DNA from: Oscillospiraceae bacterium
GTDB taxonomy: Bacteria > Bacillota > Clostridia > Oscillospirales > Ruminococcaceae
Assembly: GCA_902798695.1 (NCBI GenBank)
Contig: CADBXK010000001.1
Coordinates: 558,001 to 622,000 of the forward strand
Direction: 5' to 3'
Length of the DNA stretch: 64,000 nucleotides
Part shown: in pieces, positions 17,078-26,728 of the stretch
Position numbering within the stretch: position 1 is the stretch's first letter
Layout of the letters: every line of letters starts with the position of its first letter
Program-made: the position numbers and the translations under genes
The notes under the pieces: generated by a model
The model's database searches: none
Seen by the model: only the letters and a program-made list of their open reading frames with translations
What the model was told of the DNA's origin: nothing

Positions 17078-17860
17078 GTCAATATAATTTTCTATTCCTC
17101 TAATTGAAACTTCATCGCCACGAACTTCAAAACAAACATTATCCTTCTCACATATCAAAGCACCTTCACTTGATATTCCTATAGCCTTAGCAATAACTAC
17201 ACTGTCTTTTTTCAAAATCTTAACCATTTTTCCAATTGTAACACACTTAGATATATACCGATCTATAAAAAAACTTTCAACAATTGTGATGTTGTTCGTT
17301 GAAAGTTTTTTGAAATTATTCTCAATAGATTCAACCAACAATTTAACAATTAAAACAATACTATACTTTTTACCAGTTTGTGTTAAAAGCGAACCCGCAT
17401 TATTTAAACCTAGTTGTTGAAACATCAGCTCAGAACTATTTATGTTCATCCCAATTCCTAAAACAATATCAGCGCATTCTCCTTGAATAACACTTTCACA
17501 CAACAAACCAGCAACTTTTTTGTTTTTTATTAGAATATCATTAAACCATTTTATTTTGGAATTTTCAATCCCAACTACATCCAACATATCTATAATAGAA
17601 ATTGCCGTTATAATTGGACTAATTTTTAAAAATTGAACAGGAATGTTTTTTATCAAAACAGAAAGTGCCACGCTCTCATTCTCTACCGAACTCCACCTAT
17701 GGTTTTTGCTCCCCCGCCCATTGGTTTGATTGGTTGTTAATATAACAGCTCCGTGGTTTAATTTATCAATATTATTTTTCACATAATCATTTGTACTTGA
17801 AATAGAATCGAAATAAATAAACTGCTTGCCAAATATTTCAGTGTCAAATTTAATTTTCAT
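17069..17860 (-). CDS. birA: Biotin-[acetyl-CoA-carboxylase] ligase, without DNA-binding domain
   Basis: BirA attaches biotin to carboxyl carrier proteins via biotinyl-AMP. The 263-aa protein begins directly with the catalytic domain: FDSISSTNDYVKN, then the biotinyl-AMP loop NGRGSKNHRWSS (GRGRxxxRW type), KWFNDILI and KKVAGLLCES. The N-terminal helix-turn-helix of bifunctional BirA is absent, so this is a monofunctional enzyme that cannot repress bio genes directly. ATG at 17860 overlaps the yfcE-like stop by 11 nt. An upstream TTG would add three residues. Confidence 0.93.
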   Translation of the reverse strand: MKIKFDTEIFGKQFIYFDSISSTNDYVKNNIDKLNHGAVILTTNQTNGRGSKNHRWSSVENESVALSVLIKNIPVQFLKISPIITAISIIDMLDVVGIENSKIKWFNDILIKNKKVAGLLCESVIQGECADIVLGIGMNINSSELMFQQLGLNNAGSLLTQTGKKYSIVLIVKLLVESIENNFKKLSTNNITIVESFFIDRYISKCVTIGKMVKILKKDSVVIAKAIGISSEGALICEKDNVCFEVRGDEVSIRGIENYIDLC

Positions 17861-18329
17861 ACTCAACAATTTCCATAATTATATTATCATCTATATTTAA
17901 TATTCCATAACTAGGGCCATAACGTCTAGGACAAGACAAACTACCTGGATTCATTATATATAAATTATCTTCGCTTTTTATTAACCTTTTATGAGTATGC
18001 CCATATAATATAATATCCGCACCATTTCCCTTAGCAAATTCAACATAGTTATCTATGCCATCTTTCACATTATGCATATAACCATGACTTGCAAATATTT
18101 TGTGAGAATCTACGTCAAAAATTTCATTATTAGGAACATGATCATATCCCAAATCACAATTACCTCTAACAATATTCATAGATAAATCAGGATATAATTT
18201 TTTAACTTCAAAAAACTCTTTCGCACCGTCACCAAGGTGTAAAATCAAGTCAGCATCTTTGTTTTTCTCAACAACATCTTTTAAACGATGCATATATCCA
18301 TGAGTATCTGAAACAACAATTATTTTCAT
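17850..18329 (-). CDS. YfcE/MJ0936-family metallophosphodiesterase
   Basis: A 159-aa calcineurin-like phosphodiesterase. Motifs in order: VVSDTHG (D-x-H), HLGDGAKEF (GDxxxD), VRGNCD (GNxD), ASHGYMHNV and YGHTHKR (GHTH). Members hydrolyse phosphodiester model substrates, and the physiological substrate is generally unknown. ATG 18329 has AGGAAG 7 nt upstream; longer in-frame readings add an untypical hydrophobic leader. It is translationally coupled to birA. Confidence 0.92.
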   Translation of the reverse strand: MKIIVVSDTHGYMHRLKDVVEKNKDADLILHLGDGAKEFFEVKKLYPDLSMNIVRGNCDLGYDHVPNNEIFDVDSHKIFASHGYMHNVKDGIDNYVEFAKGNGADIILYGHTHKRLIKSEDNLYIMNPGSLSCPRRYGPSYGILNIDDNIIMEIVEYEN

Positions 18330-18383
18330 TTTAATCTTCCTTTCATAAATATAAAATAATAATATTATCAAGGAGACTATAAC

Positions 18384-18584
18384 ATGAACAATCTATCTTC
18401 AAATCAAATAAAAAAACTTTTGCAAATGGCTTCAACAAAATCACCAGAAGAAATTCTTAATTCTTTGTCACCAGAACAATCTGCAAAAATAAAAAAAATT
18501 ATGAACAATAAAGAAATGACCGAAAAAATTATAAAATCAAAAGCTGCTCAAAACATAATAAATCAATTTCAAAACAAAAAATAG
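18384..18584 (+). CDS. Small protein of unknown function (66 aa)
   Basis: Not recognised. The 66-aa protein is all-helical in appearance and rich in Lys, Ser and Asn (SSNQIKKLLQMASTKSPEE start, NIINQFQNKK end), with no Cys, signal or membrane segment. AAGGAG is 8 nt before the ATG. It stands 25 nt before a second small unknown gene, and both share an MxxLxK-type helical style, so the two probably form an operon. The region is divergent from yfcE-birA and convergent with ruvX. Confidence 0.72.
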   Translation: MNNLSSNQIKKLLQMASTKSPEEILNSLSPEQSAKIKKIMNNKEMTEKIIKSKAAQNIINQFQNKK

Positions 18585-18609
18585 TTATAAAAACTAGAGG
18601 TGATATCTT

Positions 18610-18969
18610 ATGGCGGATTTTTCAGAAATGCTTCAAAACATACTCAAGACAGATGAAGGAAAGCAAGGATTTGCTCAGGCTATGTCTATGTTAGAAGGCA
18701 AAAATGATGGCTCAAATGAAGAGCATCAAAATAATAACTTAAATTCTGACGCATTCCCAATAGATCCCGCTATGCTAATAAAAATGCAACAATTATTCTC
18801 TCAAATACCAAAACACGATAAAAATACTGAATTTATAAGAGCTCTCAGACCTCTATTAAAACCAGAACGCCAAACCAAAGCCGATGAAGCAATTAAAATG
18901 ATGAAAATCTTTTCAATGTTGCCCATTCTGCAAAAAAGTGGAATGCTTGGTCAAATACTATCGGGGTGA
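18610..18969 (+). CDS. Small protein of unknown function (119 aa)
   Basis: Not recognised. An N-terminal acidic helical part (MADFSEMLQNILKTDEGKQ), an Asn/Glu-rich linker at about 35-50, and a C-terminal Leu/Met/Lys-rich region (TEFIRALRPLLKPERQTKAD, residues ~77-96) ending in a hydrophobic helix. The layout suggests a soluble helical adaptor. GAGGTG is the RBS. Its 3' end overlaps ruvX by 19 nt on the opposite strand. Clostridial genomes contain proteins of this general style, but I cannot name a family. Confidence 0.75.
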   Translation: MADFSEMLQNILKTDEGKQGFAQAMSMLEGKNDGSNEEHQNNNLNSDAFPIDPAMLIKMQQLFSQIPKHDKNTEFIRALRPLLKPERQTKADEAIKMMKIFSMLPILQKSGMLGQILSG

Positions 18970-19379
18970 TTCTTTCTATACTTCAAATAGCTTTCCAATA
19001 TTATCGTTGCTGCAACCTCATCAATAACACTCTTTCTTTTTTTACCCCTAGTATTTGTAGCATTCAAATATTGGCTCGCTAACATAGTAGACTGTCTTTC
19101 ATCCCACAAAACCACTGAAATATCTGTAAGTTTTTTTAGCTCATCTGCAAACTTTTCACACTTTTTCGCCCGCTCACCAAAACTTCCATCCATATTTACA
19201 GGGTGTCCTATAACTACCATTTTAACATCGTATTCTTTAATTGCAACAACAATTTTATTAAGAAGCTGAGAAAAATCTTTTTCAACTATTGTCCCAATTG
19301 GAGACGCTAAAAATTCAGTTCTATCACACACAGCCAGTCCTGTTCTAGCATCTCCTAAATCTATAGCCATTATTTTCAT
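18951..19379 (-). CDS. ruvX: Holliday junction resolvase-like RuvX (YqgF)
   Basis: An RNase H-fold protein of 142 aa. Motifs: AIDLGDARTGLAV (first Asp), VVIGHPVNMDGSFGERA, and LWDERQSTMLA with the second acidic pair, then DEVAATIILESYL. YqgF/RuvX is implicated in 16S rRNA 5' end processing and may resolve branched DNA. It starts 39 nt after pyrD in the same direction, with AGGTG as RBS, so it may be the last gene of the pyrimidine transcript. Confidence 0.93.
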   Translation of the reverse strand: MKIMAIDLGDARTGLAVCDRTEFLASPIGTIVEKDFSQLLNKIVVAIKEYDVKMVVIGHPVNMDGSFGERAKKCEKFADELKKLTDISVVLWDERQSTMLASQYLNATNTRGKKRKSVIDEVAATIILESYLKYRKNHPDSI

Positions 19380-19418
19380 AACAAATCACCTACTATTATT
19401 TTTATAAGTCCATACCTT

Positions 19419-20333
19419 TTACCACTCTAAAACAGTACCAACAATTTCATTTATATCTTTAATATTGTTTTCAGTCATCCATTTGTCAATACCATCTAAT
19501 ATATTGATGGGACTGTAAGGGTCTGTAAATATAGCGGTTCCAACTTGAAAAGCAGATGCCCCAGCAATCATCATTTCTATAGCATCTTCAGCAGAACTAA
19601 TTCCTCCTCCACCAACAATTGGAATATCAACTGCCTTATATACTTGCCATACCATCCTAACAGCAACCGGAAAAATAGCAGGTCCCGAAAGTCCACCAAC
19701 ATTGTTTCTAAGTATAGGTCTTTTAGTATTAATATCTATCCTCATACCAAGCAATGTATTAATTAGCGATAAGGCATCAGCTCCAGCACTCTGCGCAGCC
19801 TTCGCAATTTCAACAATTGACGTAACATTAGGTGATAGTTTAACCATAAGAGGCTTCTTTGTTTTCTGTCTAACCTTAGAAACAACATCATAAGCTGTTT
19901 TAGCGGAAGTTCCAAAAGCAGCCCCTCCCTGTTTCACATTAGGACAAGATATATTTAATTCAATCATATGTATATCTGTAGAATCTAACTTTTCTGCAAC
20001 TTCACCACAAGCTTCAGGTGTGCTTCCAGCAATATTTGCCACTATAGTTGTATTCTTAGTTAATAACCAAGGTAAAGTTTCTTCAATAAAATAATCAATT
20101 CCTGGATTCTCCAGTCCAACTGAATTTAACATACCCATAGGTGTTTCGGCAATTCTAGGCGACAAATTTCCCATTCTAGGCTTATCTGTTGTCCCTTTAA
20201 TAGAAATGCCTCCTAATTTGTCTAAAGAATAGAATTGTTCATATTCTCTACCATATCCAAAAGTCCCAGACGCTGTAATTAGTGGGTTTTTAAAATCGAC
20301 ACCAGCTACATTGACTGTCATTTTATTAATCAT
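19419..20333 (-). CDS. pyrD: Dihydroorotate dehydrogenase catalytic subunit, class 1B
   Basis: PyrD oxidises dihydroorotate to orotate with FMN. In class 1B it pairs with PyrK and uses NAD+. The 304-aa protein has ASGTFGYG near the N terminus, the ELNISCPNVKQGG loop with the catalytic Cys (about residue 130), KLSPNVT and GGGGISSAEDA for FMN phosphate binding. The start overlaps the pyrK stop by 4 nt, consistent with the heteromeric enzyme. It is the seventh and last pyr gene of the operon. Confidence 0.96.
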   Translation of the reverse strand: MINKMTVNVAGVDFKNPLITASGTFGYGREYEQFYSLDKLGGISIKGTTDKPRMGNLSPRIAETPMGMLNSVGLENPGIDYFIEETLPWLLTKNTTIVANIAGSTPEACGEVAEKLDSTDIHMIELNISCPNVKQGGAAFGTSAKTAYDVVSKVRQKTKKPLMVKLSPNVTSIVEIAKAAQSAGADALSLINTLLGMRIDINTKRPILRNNVGGLSGPAIFPVAVRMVWQVYKAVDIPIVGGGGISSAEDAIEMMIAGASAFQVGTAIFTDPYSPINILDGIDKWMTENNIKDINEIVGTVLEW

Positions 20334-21082
20334 AATAACACCTCATCAGCCTTAAACACAGGGCCATCTTTGCAAACATGCGCTGTCTGTTTTTTTCCAT
20401 CTTTTTCAATTATACACTGACATCCCAAGCATGCACCAACTCCACATGCCATTCTCTCTTCCAATGAAATTTCACAAAACACATTATATTGATTGGCTAT
20501 TTCAGCAATAGCTTTAAGCATAGGTTTTGGTCCACAAGCTGCTATTCTATCAAACTTTTCAGTTTCAAGCGATTGAATAAGAAATTTTGTAACAAAACCA
20601 TTCTCACCATAACTTCCATCATCAGTGCATACAATAGTTGTTCCTTGTTTTTTATAGTCTTCTTCCAAAATAACCATATCTTTATTTCTAAATCCAAGTA
20701 TAGCTTTAACATAATCGGACCGTTTAGCAAGTTCTAAGAGTGGCGGCGTTCCAATTCCTCCTCCAACAACCAACAATTTTTCCCCAGGAACAATATCCTT
20801 AAATCCATGTCCTAAAGGAGCAACAATATCAACTTTTGTTCCAACATTCCACTCAGCCATCTTTGCAGTGCCTTTACCCCTAATAGCAAAAACCACTCTA
20901 ATTGAATCTTCAAATATTTCACATATTGAAATAGGACGTCTTAAGGTAAATCCATCAACCAATATATTTATAAATTGTCCTGGTTTTGCTTCTTGTGCAA
21001 CCTGCTTGTTTTTTAAAATAAAACTATATGTATCAGATTGCAAACAATCCTTTTTTATAATTTCAGCAATTGCCTTAACCAT
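20330..21082 (-). CDS. pyrK: Dihydroorotate dehydrogenase electron transfer subunit
   Basis: PyrK carries FAD and a [2Fe-2S] cluster and passes electrons from PyrD to NAD+. The 250-aa protein has the flavin-binding RRPISI motif, VGGGIGTPPLLELA for the nucleotide, and the C-terminal cluster ligands in MACGVGACLGCQC plus a later HVCKDGP. ATG at 21082 follows GGGAGA at good spacing; a GTG twelve bases upstream lies inside that RBS. A 142-nt gap separates it from carB. Confidence 0.95.
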   Translation of the reverse strand: MVKAIAEIIKKDCLQSDTYSFILKNKQVAQEAKPGQFINILVDGFTLRRPISICEIFEDSIRVVFAIRGKGTAKMAEWNVGTKVDIVAPLGHGFKDIVPGEKLLVVGGGIGTPPLLELAKRSDYVKAILGFRNKDMVILEEDYKKQGTTIVCTDDGSYGENGFVTKFLIQSLETEKFDRIAACGPKPMLKAIAEIANQYNVFCEISLEERMACGVGACLGCQCIIEKDGKKQTAHVCKDGPVFKADEVLL

Positions 21083-21147
21083 ATTCTCTCCCACTCTAAT
21101 TAAATTTAAGTTTATACATTGTTCATATTAATAATTTCTAAATAAAT

Positions 21148-21175
21148 AATGGATTATTTAAAATAATAACCCATT
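21148..21175 (-). other. Hairpin in the carB-pyrK gap
   Basis: A 10-bp stem (21166-21175 with 21148-21157, one G-U pair) with an 8-nt loop follows the carB stop. The downstream run is only moderately T-rich, so it could be a weak terminator or an mRNA-stability element that sets pyrK/pyrD levels. No second PyrR-binding motif is visible in this gap. Confidence 0.4.
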
Positions 21176-21224
21176 ATCTACAAGATATCAACAATAAAAT
21201 TACTCAATCTATAGTAACCTTATA

Positions 21225-24200
21225 CTATATATTCTCAGACATATTAGCCATATCTATCATTTCAACATCATTTATATCTTTACCCGTTTTCAAACTGTCA
21301 ACTAATGCGTTAGCTGTATCTATTGAAGTCAAACATGGTATTGAAAGTTCAACAGTTTTTCTACGAATCTTAACACTATCTCTAACAGGCAAACGTCCTT
21401 TAGCTGAAGTTGAAACAACATAGCTAATTTCTCCGCTCTCTATTAATTTCAAAGTATTATTATCGCCTTCATGTATTTTCTGAACAGTATTACAAGGAAC
21501 CATATTCTTATTTAAAAATGAAGCTGTTCCCGATGTTCCAAAAAGCTCAAACCCAAGCTCTCTAAATTTTTCAGCCAATTCAACACTATCTGGCTTATCG
21601 GTATCTCTAACAGTAATTAAAACGCCTTTTCTATCGGTTTTGTTCATACTATAACCAGCAGCCAGCAAACCCTTAACAAGCGCATCTTTAAAGTTTTTAG
21701 CAATACCTAAAACTTCTCCAGTTGATTTCATTTCAGGTCCCAGTTGAGTATCAACATCATGTAATTTTTCAAAACTGAAAACAGGAACTTTAACCGCAAC
21801 ATATTCACCAGACGGAAATAATCCTGATCCATATCCCAAATCTTTCAATTTGTGTCCAAACATAACTTTTGTTGCCAAATCAACCATAGGCACTCCAGTA
21901 ACCTTACTTATGTATGGAACTGTTCTAGACGATCTTGGATTTACTTCTATTATGTAAACCTCATTTTTATATACAACATATTGTATATTCAATAATCCTT
22001 TAACATTTAAAGCGAGTGCTAATCTTTTAGTATATTCAACTATTTTTTGTTTTATTTCAGTAGAAATATTTTGTGATGGATAAACAGATATAGAATCTCC
22101 AGAGTGAACACCTGCTCTTTCAATGTGTTCCATTATTCCCGGAATTAAAAAGTCTTCACCGTCACATATAGCATCAACTTCAACCTCTGTTCCCATCATA
22201 TACTTATCTATTAAGACAGGGTTTTCAATCTTATGCTTAGTGATAATCTCCATATATTCAACAACGTCATCACCAGAGTGAGCTATAATCATATTTTGTC
22301 CACCTAAAACATATGACGGTCTTAATAGAACAGGATATCCTAATTTATCTGCAGCTTCCAAAGCTTCATGAGTTTCAAAAACAGTATATCCTTGTGGTCT
22401 TGCTATATTACAATCTTCTAAAAGTTGATCAAATTTTTCTCTATCTTCAGCCATATCTATAGATTCAGCAGATGTTCCTAATATGTTAACGCCCATCTCA
22501 TGCAATTTTTTAGTAAGTTTAATAGATGTTTGTCCTCCAAATTGAACAATAACCCCAAAAGGCTTTTCAGTTACAATAACATTTTCAACATCCTCAAGTT
22601 GGACAGGGTCAAAATAAAGTCTATCTCCAGTATCGAAATCAGTTGAAACTGTTTCAGGATTATTGTTACATATTACAGCTTCATATCCTAATTCTTTCAA
22701 AGCCCACGCACAATGAACAGAGCAATAATCAAATTCTATTCCCTGTCCTATTCGAATTGGTCCAGAACCAAAAACAATTATTCTTTTTTTATCAGAACCA
22801 CTTTTTTCAATAAATTCTGAAGCCTCATTTTCATCATCATAAGTAGAATAAAAATATGGAGTTGTTGCCGCAAACTCTGCAGCACAAGTATCAACCATTT
22901 TAAAAGATGCTTTACGTTTATTTTTTATCTTAAGTCCAGATAAACGTTCAATCGTTGAGTCCAAAAAGCCCATCTTTTTGGCTTCTAAATATAACTTCTC
23001 ATTTAAATAGCCAAAATCATATTTCTTCGCACCTTTAATACGAATTTCCATGTCTGCCAAATTCGCAAGTTTATATAAAAACCAATTATCAATCTTAGTT
23101 ATATTATGTATATCTTCTATTGTCATATCAGCAAAACTCTGTATATTACCACGTTTTATATTAACTTCAGAGTTTTTCATTTTAGCACTAAAATCTTCTT
23201 CCCAAGCCACAAGTCCTGTGCTATATCCTCCAAGACCACAAATTCTTTTTATCGCTTCATATACCACAAACAACCGTCTATCATCAATAACATACAATTG
23301 TTTTAATAATCTATCATCAGTCATTTTTCCACATTCTGGCAAACTAAGAGTATCTAATCCTAGCTCCGCACCTCTAACTGACTTCATTATAGCTTGTTCA
23401 AAAGTAGGCGCTATGCTCATAACCTCTCCAGTTGCTTTCATCTGTGTTCCCAAAGTTCGCCTTGCATACACAAATTTATCGAAAGGCCATTTTGGAAATT
23501 TAACAACAACATAGTCTAAAGCCGGTTCAAAACAAGCATATGTGTTTCCAGTAACTTGGTTTATAATTTCATCCAAAGTATATCCAATAGCAATTTTAGT
23601 TGCAACTTTCGCTATAGGATATCCCGTAGCTTTTGATGCTAAAGCTGAAGAACGAGAAACTCTAGGGTTAACCTCAATAACTGCATACTCAAACCCATCT
23701 GGGCTCAGTGCAAACTGACAGTTACATCCTCCCTCAACCTTAAGCTCACTTATTATGTCAATAGAAGCCGTTCTAAGCATTTGATATTCTCTATCTGATA
23801 AAGTAACTGCCGGTGCAATAACAATACTATCTCCAGTATGAACTCCAACAGGATCAAAATTTTCCATGGAACACACTGTTATAACATTCGATTTGGAATC
23901 TCTAACAACTTCAAATTCAATTTCTTTCCAACCAGATACACATTTTTCAATCAATATCTGACTAATTGGAGACAATCTCAATCCATTTGATGCAATCTCT
24001 AAAAATTCTTCTTTGGTTTTTGCAATTCCTCCTCCGGTTCCTCCAAGAGTAAACGCTGGTCTTATAATAACAGGTAGTCCAATAATTTCCAAATAATCCA
24101 AGGCATCGTTTATATTTTCAACAACTCTAGAAGGAATACAAGGCTGTCCTATTTTTTCCATCGTATCCTTAAACATTTGTCTGTCTTCTGCTTTGTCAAT

Positions 24201-24566
24201 AGTTTCAGGATTAGCTCCTAATAACTTAACCCCTCTACTTTCTAAAAATCCACTTTTAGCTAACTGCATTGAAATAGTTAACCCTGTTTGTCCTCCCAAA
24301 GTAGATAGTAGACTATCTGGCTTCTCAATATCTATTATTTTTTCAATAGATTCCACAGTTAAAGGCTCTATATATATATGGTCTGCCATAGCCTTATCTG
24401 TCATTATTGTTGCTGGATTCGAATTAACCAAAACAACTTCTAATCCTTCTTCTTTAAGTGCTCTGCAAGCCTGTGCTCCAGCATAATCAAATTCTGCTGC
24501 TTGTCCTATTACTATTGGTCCAGAACCAATAACCATAATCTTTTTTATATTCTTATTAAGTGGCAT
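21225..24566 (-). CDS. carB: Carbamoyl-phosphate synthase large subunit
   Basis: CarB makes carbamoyl phosphate from bicarbonate, ammonia (channelled from CarA) and two ATP. The 1113-aa protein shows the internal duplication: GSGPIVIGQAAEFDYAGAQ near the N terminus and GSGPIRIGQGIEFDYCSVH in the second half. Each begins an ATP-grasp half with INPRVSRSS/EVNPRSSRT-type metal sites. It is somewhat longer than the usual ~1060-1075 aa. The C-terminal MGS-like regulatory domain (GFELFGTSGTASFL) is present. It starts 3 nt after carA. Confidence 0.97.
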   Translation of the reverse strand: MPLNKNIKKIMVIGSGPIVIGQAAEFDYAGAQACRALKEEGLEVVLVNSNPATIMTDKAMADHIYIEPLTVESIEKIIDIEKPDSLLSTLGGQTGLTISMQLAKSGFLESRGVKLLGANPETIDKAEDRQMFKDTMEKIGQPCIPSRVVENINDALDYLEIIGLPVIIRPAFTLGGTGGGIAKTKEEFLEIASNGLRLSPISQILIEKCVSGWKEIEFEVVRDSKSNVITVCSMENFDPVGVHTGDSIVIAPAVTLSDREYQMLRTASIDIISELKVEGGCNCQFALSPDGFEYAVIEVNPRVSRSSALASKATGYPIAKVATKIAIGYTLDEIINQVTGNTYACFEPALDYVVVKFPKWPFDKFVYARRTLGTQMKATGEVMSIAPTFEQAIMKSVRGAELGLDTLSLPECGKMTDDRLLKQLYVIDDRRLFVVYEAIKRICGLGGYSTGLVAWEEDFSAKMKNSEVNIKRGNIQSFADMTIEDIHNITKIDNWFLYKLANLADMEIRIKGAKKYDFGYLNEKLYLEAKKMGFLDSTIERLSGLKIKNKRKASFKMVDTCAAEFAATTPYFYSTYDDENEASEFIEKSGSDKKRIIVFGSGPIRIGQGIEFDYCSVHCAWALKELGYEAVICNNNPETVSTDFDTGDRLYFDPVQLEDVENVIVTEKPFGVIVQFGGQTSIKLTKKLHEMGVNILGTSAESIDMAEDREKFDQLLEDCNIARPQGYTVFETHEALEAADKLGYPVLLRPSYVLGGQNMIIAHSGDDVVEYMEIITKHKIENPVLIDKYMMGTEVEVDAICDGEDFLIPGIMEHIERAGVHSGDSISVYPSQNISTEIKQKIVEYTKRLALALNVKGLLNIQYVVYKNEVYIIEVNPRSSRTVPYISKVTGVPMVDLATKVMFGHKLKDLGYGSGLFPSGEYVAVKVPVFSFEKLHDVDTQLGPEMKSTGEVLGIAKNFKDALVKGLLAAGYSMNKTDRKGVLITVRDTDKPDSVELAEKFRELGFELFGTSGTASFLNKNMVPCNTVQKIHEGDNNTLKLIESGEISYVVSTSAKGRLPVRDSVKIRRKTVELSIPCLTSIDTANALVDSLKTGKDINDVEMIDMANMSENI

Positions 24567-24569
24567 ATT

Positions 24570-25736
24570 TTAACAACCACCTTTCAAATTTTTATTTTTA
24601 TCTATAAGGTCAAAAAATCTGTCAAACAAATAGTCTGTGTCTTGCGGTCCAGCACAAGCCTCAGGATGAAATTGAACTGTAAAAGCAGGAATTTTTCTAT
24701 ATTCTATTCCTTCACAAGTTTTATCATTAGCATTATAGTGACTAACAAAACCAACTTCATCAGAAATGCTATCTCCAATAACAGCATATCCATGATTTTG
24801 AGTTGTTACTAATGTTCTATCAATCTGCACATCAACAACAGGCTGATTTGCTCCCCTATGGCCATACTTCAATTTTTCAGTTTTAGCCCCATTCGCCAAA
24901 GCTAAAAGTTGATGTCCCAAACATATGCCAAATATAGGTATTTTTAATTCCTGAATTTTTTTCAAATTTTCAATAACACACGTATTTTCCGCAGGATCTC
25001 CAGGCCCATTAGAAAGCATTATTCCATCTGGATTAATTTCTTTTATTTGATCAACAGTTGTATCATATGGAACAACAACTAAATCAGCACCACGCTCAGC
25101 TAAGCTTTTCAAAATATTCTTCTTAGCACCAAAATCCATAAGACATATTTTAAATTTACGCTTATCCCCCTTAAATCTTTTAGGCAATCCTTCTATATAG
25201 TCAAAATCAGAGTCACTATAGTTTGCTTTATTTGAGGCAGACACAGTTTTTACAGCATCTTTTATTTTAAAATCTCGTATTTTATTTAAAAGTTCTTCTT
25301 TATCTATGTTTTCTTCAGTTGTAATAGCTCCATTCATAACTCCATTTTCACGAATCTTCTTTGTTAATTGTCTCGTATCTATACCTTGAATTGAAATAAC
25401 ATTATTGTTTGCAAGCCATTCACTCAAAGAATTTTCACTTCTAAAATTTGAAGGTCTACTACAACAGTCTCTAATAATATAACCACTCAACCAAGGTTTT
25501 TCGCTTTCAGTGTCAGATTCATTAACACCATAATTTCCAATTAAAGGAAACGTTTGAATTACAATTTGTCCAAAATAGCTAGGATCTGTTAATGTTTCCA
25601 AATATCCCGTCATTCCGGTAGTAAAAACAATCTCCCCAATAACTGTTCCCTTAGTCCCAAGGGAATAACCTACAAATTCAGTACCATCACTTAATATTAA
25701 TTTAGCAATAGTCTTGTCACTATTTCCATGTTCCAT
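24570..25736 (-). CDS. carA: Carbamoyl-phosphate synthase small (glutaminase) subunit
   Basis: CarA hydrolyses glutamine and feeds ammonia to CarB. The 388-aa protein has the N-terminal CarA domain (GEIVFTTGMTGYLETLTDPS) and a C-terminal class I glutamine amidotransferase domain. The nucleophile elbow is FGICLGHQLLALA, and the catalytic His/Glu pair sits in TVQFHPEACAGP. ATG 25736 has GGAGG 7 nt upstream. It sits between pyrF and carB in one transcript. Confidence 0.97.
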   Translation of the reverse strand: MEHGNSDKTIAKLILSDGTEFVGYSLGTKGTVIGEIVFTTGMTGYLETLTDPSYFGQIVIQTFPLIGNYGVNESDTESEKPWLSGYIIRDCCSRPSNFRSENSLSEWLANNNVISIQGIDTRQLTKKIRENGVMNGAITTEENIDKEELLNKIRDFKIKDAVKTVSASNKANYSDSDFDYIEGLPKRFKGDKRKFKICLMDFGAKKNILKSLAERGADLVVVPYDTTVDQIKEINPDGIMLSNGPGDPAENTCVIENLKKIQELKIPIFGICLGHQLLALANGAKTEKLKYGHRGANQPVVDVQIDRTLVTTQNHGYAVIGDSISDEVGFVSHYNANDKTCEGIEYRKIPAFTVQFHPEACAGPQDTDYLFDRFFDLIDKNKNLKGGC

Positions 25737-25781
25737 AATATGGCCTCCAAATTAAAAAATTCCAAAACACAAGTAAAAATA

Positions 25782-26693
25782 CTATAATCTTGCAACAATA
25801 TCATTTTTCATGCGTATTGCTTCTTTTCGAGCTTGCTCTGCAAATTGAAATGGTTCGCAATCGTTTTTCTGCCATGCACACAAAACTGCTCTCGAACTAT
25901 TAATAATTGCACCTACACCATCTTTAAATGCTGAAACAACATCTTCCGCACTTCCTCCTTGAGCTCCATAACCAGGAACCAAGAAAAACGTATGCGGAAA
26001 TTTTAATCTTAATTTACGCAATTCATCAGGATATGTTGCGCCAACAACTGCTCCAACTTTACTATATCCATATTCCCCTAAAGTATCTTTTCCCCATTTT
26101 TCGCACATGTTTCCCATATGCTCATATACCGATTCATCGTCTTTAAATTGTCTATCCTGTAATTCACCAGATGAAGGATTTGAAGTTTTCATTAACACAA
26201 ATATTGTCTTATCATACTCTAAACAATCATTTAAAAGAGGACTAATTCCATCGCTTCCCAAATATCCATTAATCGTTAAAGAATCACCATCAAATGCAGA
26301 ATGTTTTTCTCCATTAAACAACTCAGTTTTTCCTAAATATGCTCTAGAATATGCCTCCATAGTTGTTCCTATATCATTTCGTTTTCCATCAACTATAACA
26401 TACATTCCTTTGCTTTTAGCATAAGAAATTGTTTTATACAAAGCCAAAATTCCATCATATCCATACAATTCATAATAAGCCATCTGAGGCTTAACCGCCG
26501 GAACCACATCACAAATAGCATCTATAATTTGCATGTTAAATTTCACAATACAATCTGCAGCTGCTTTAAAAGTATTTCCAAAACTATCCAGTGATTCCTT
26601 TTTCATATAATTCGGTATATATGCTAATTTTGGATCTAATCCAACAACCGTAGGATTCATAAATTTTTTGATTTTTTCTATAAGCCTGTCCAT
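25782..26693 (-). CDS. pyrF: Orotidine 5'-phosphate decarboxylase, long (type 2) form
   Basis: PyrF decarboxylates OMP to UMP, the last step of de novo UMP synthesis. The 303-aa protein belongs to the longer subfamily, with VGLDPKLAYIPNYM at the start and the catalytic VDGKRNDIGTTMEAYS motif (Asp-Lys-Asp array, about residues 102-117). VPGYGAQGG serves phosphate binding. It lies between pyrC and carA, unlike Bacillus where pyrF is near the operon end. Confidence 0.95.
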   Translation of the reverse strand: MDRLIEKIKKFMNPTVVGLDPKLAYIPNYMKKESLDSFGNTFKAAADCIVKFNMQIIDAICDVVPAVKPQMAYYELYGYDGILALYKTISYAKSKGMYVIVDGKRNDIGTTMEAYSRAYLGKTELFNGEKHSAFDGDSLTINGYLGSDGISPLLNDCLEYDKTIFVLMKTSNPSSGELQDRQFKDDESVYEHMGNMCEKWGKDTLGEYGYSKVGAVVGATYPDELRKLRLKFPHTFFLVPGYGAQGGSAEDVVSAFKDGVGAIINSSRAVLCAWQKNDCEPFQFAEQARKEAIRMKNDIVARL

Positions 26694-26728
26694 TAAAAAT
26701 ATCCTCTCAAATTTTCTAATATTTTAAA

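Noticed and set aside
21083-21224. Second PyrR attenuator before pyrK
   Set aside because: No CCAGAGAGG-like loop and the hairpin there lacks a proper T run.
23050-23514. 154-codon plus-strand open frame
   Set aside because: Lies wholly antisense inside carB, which is conserved throughout; composition is that of a reverse-complement shadow and no RBS is present.
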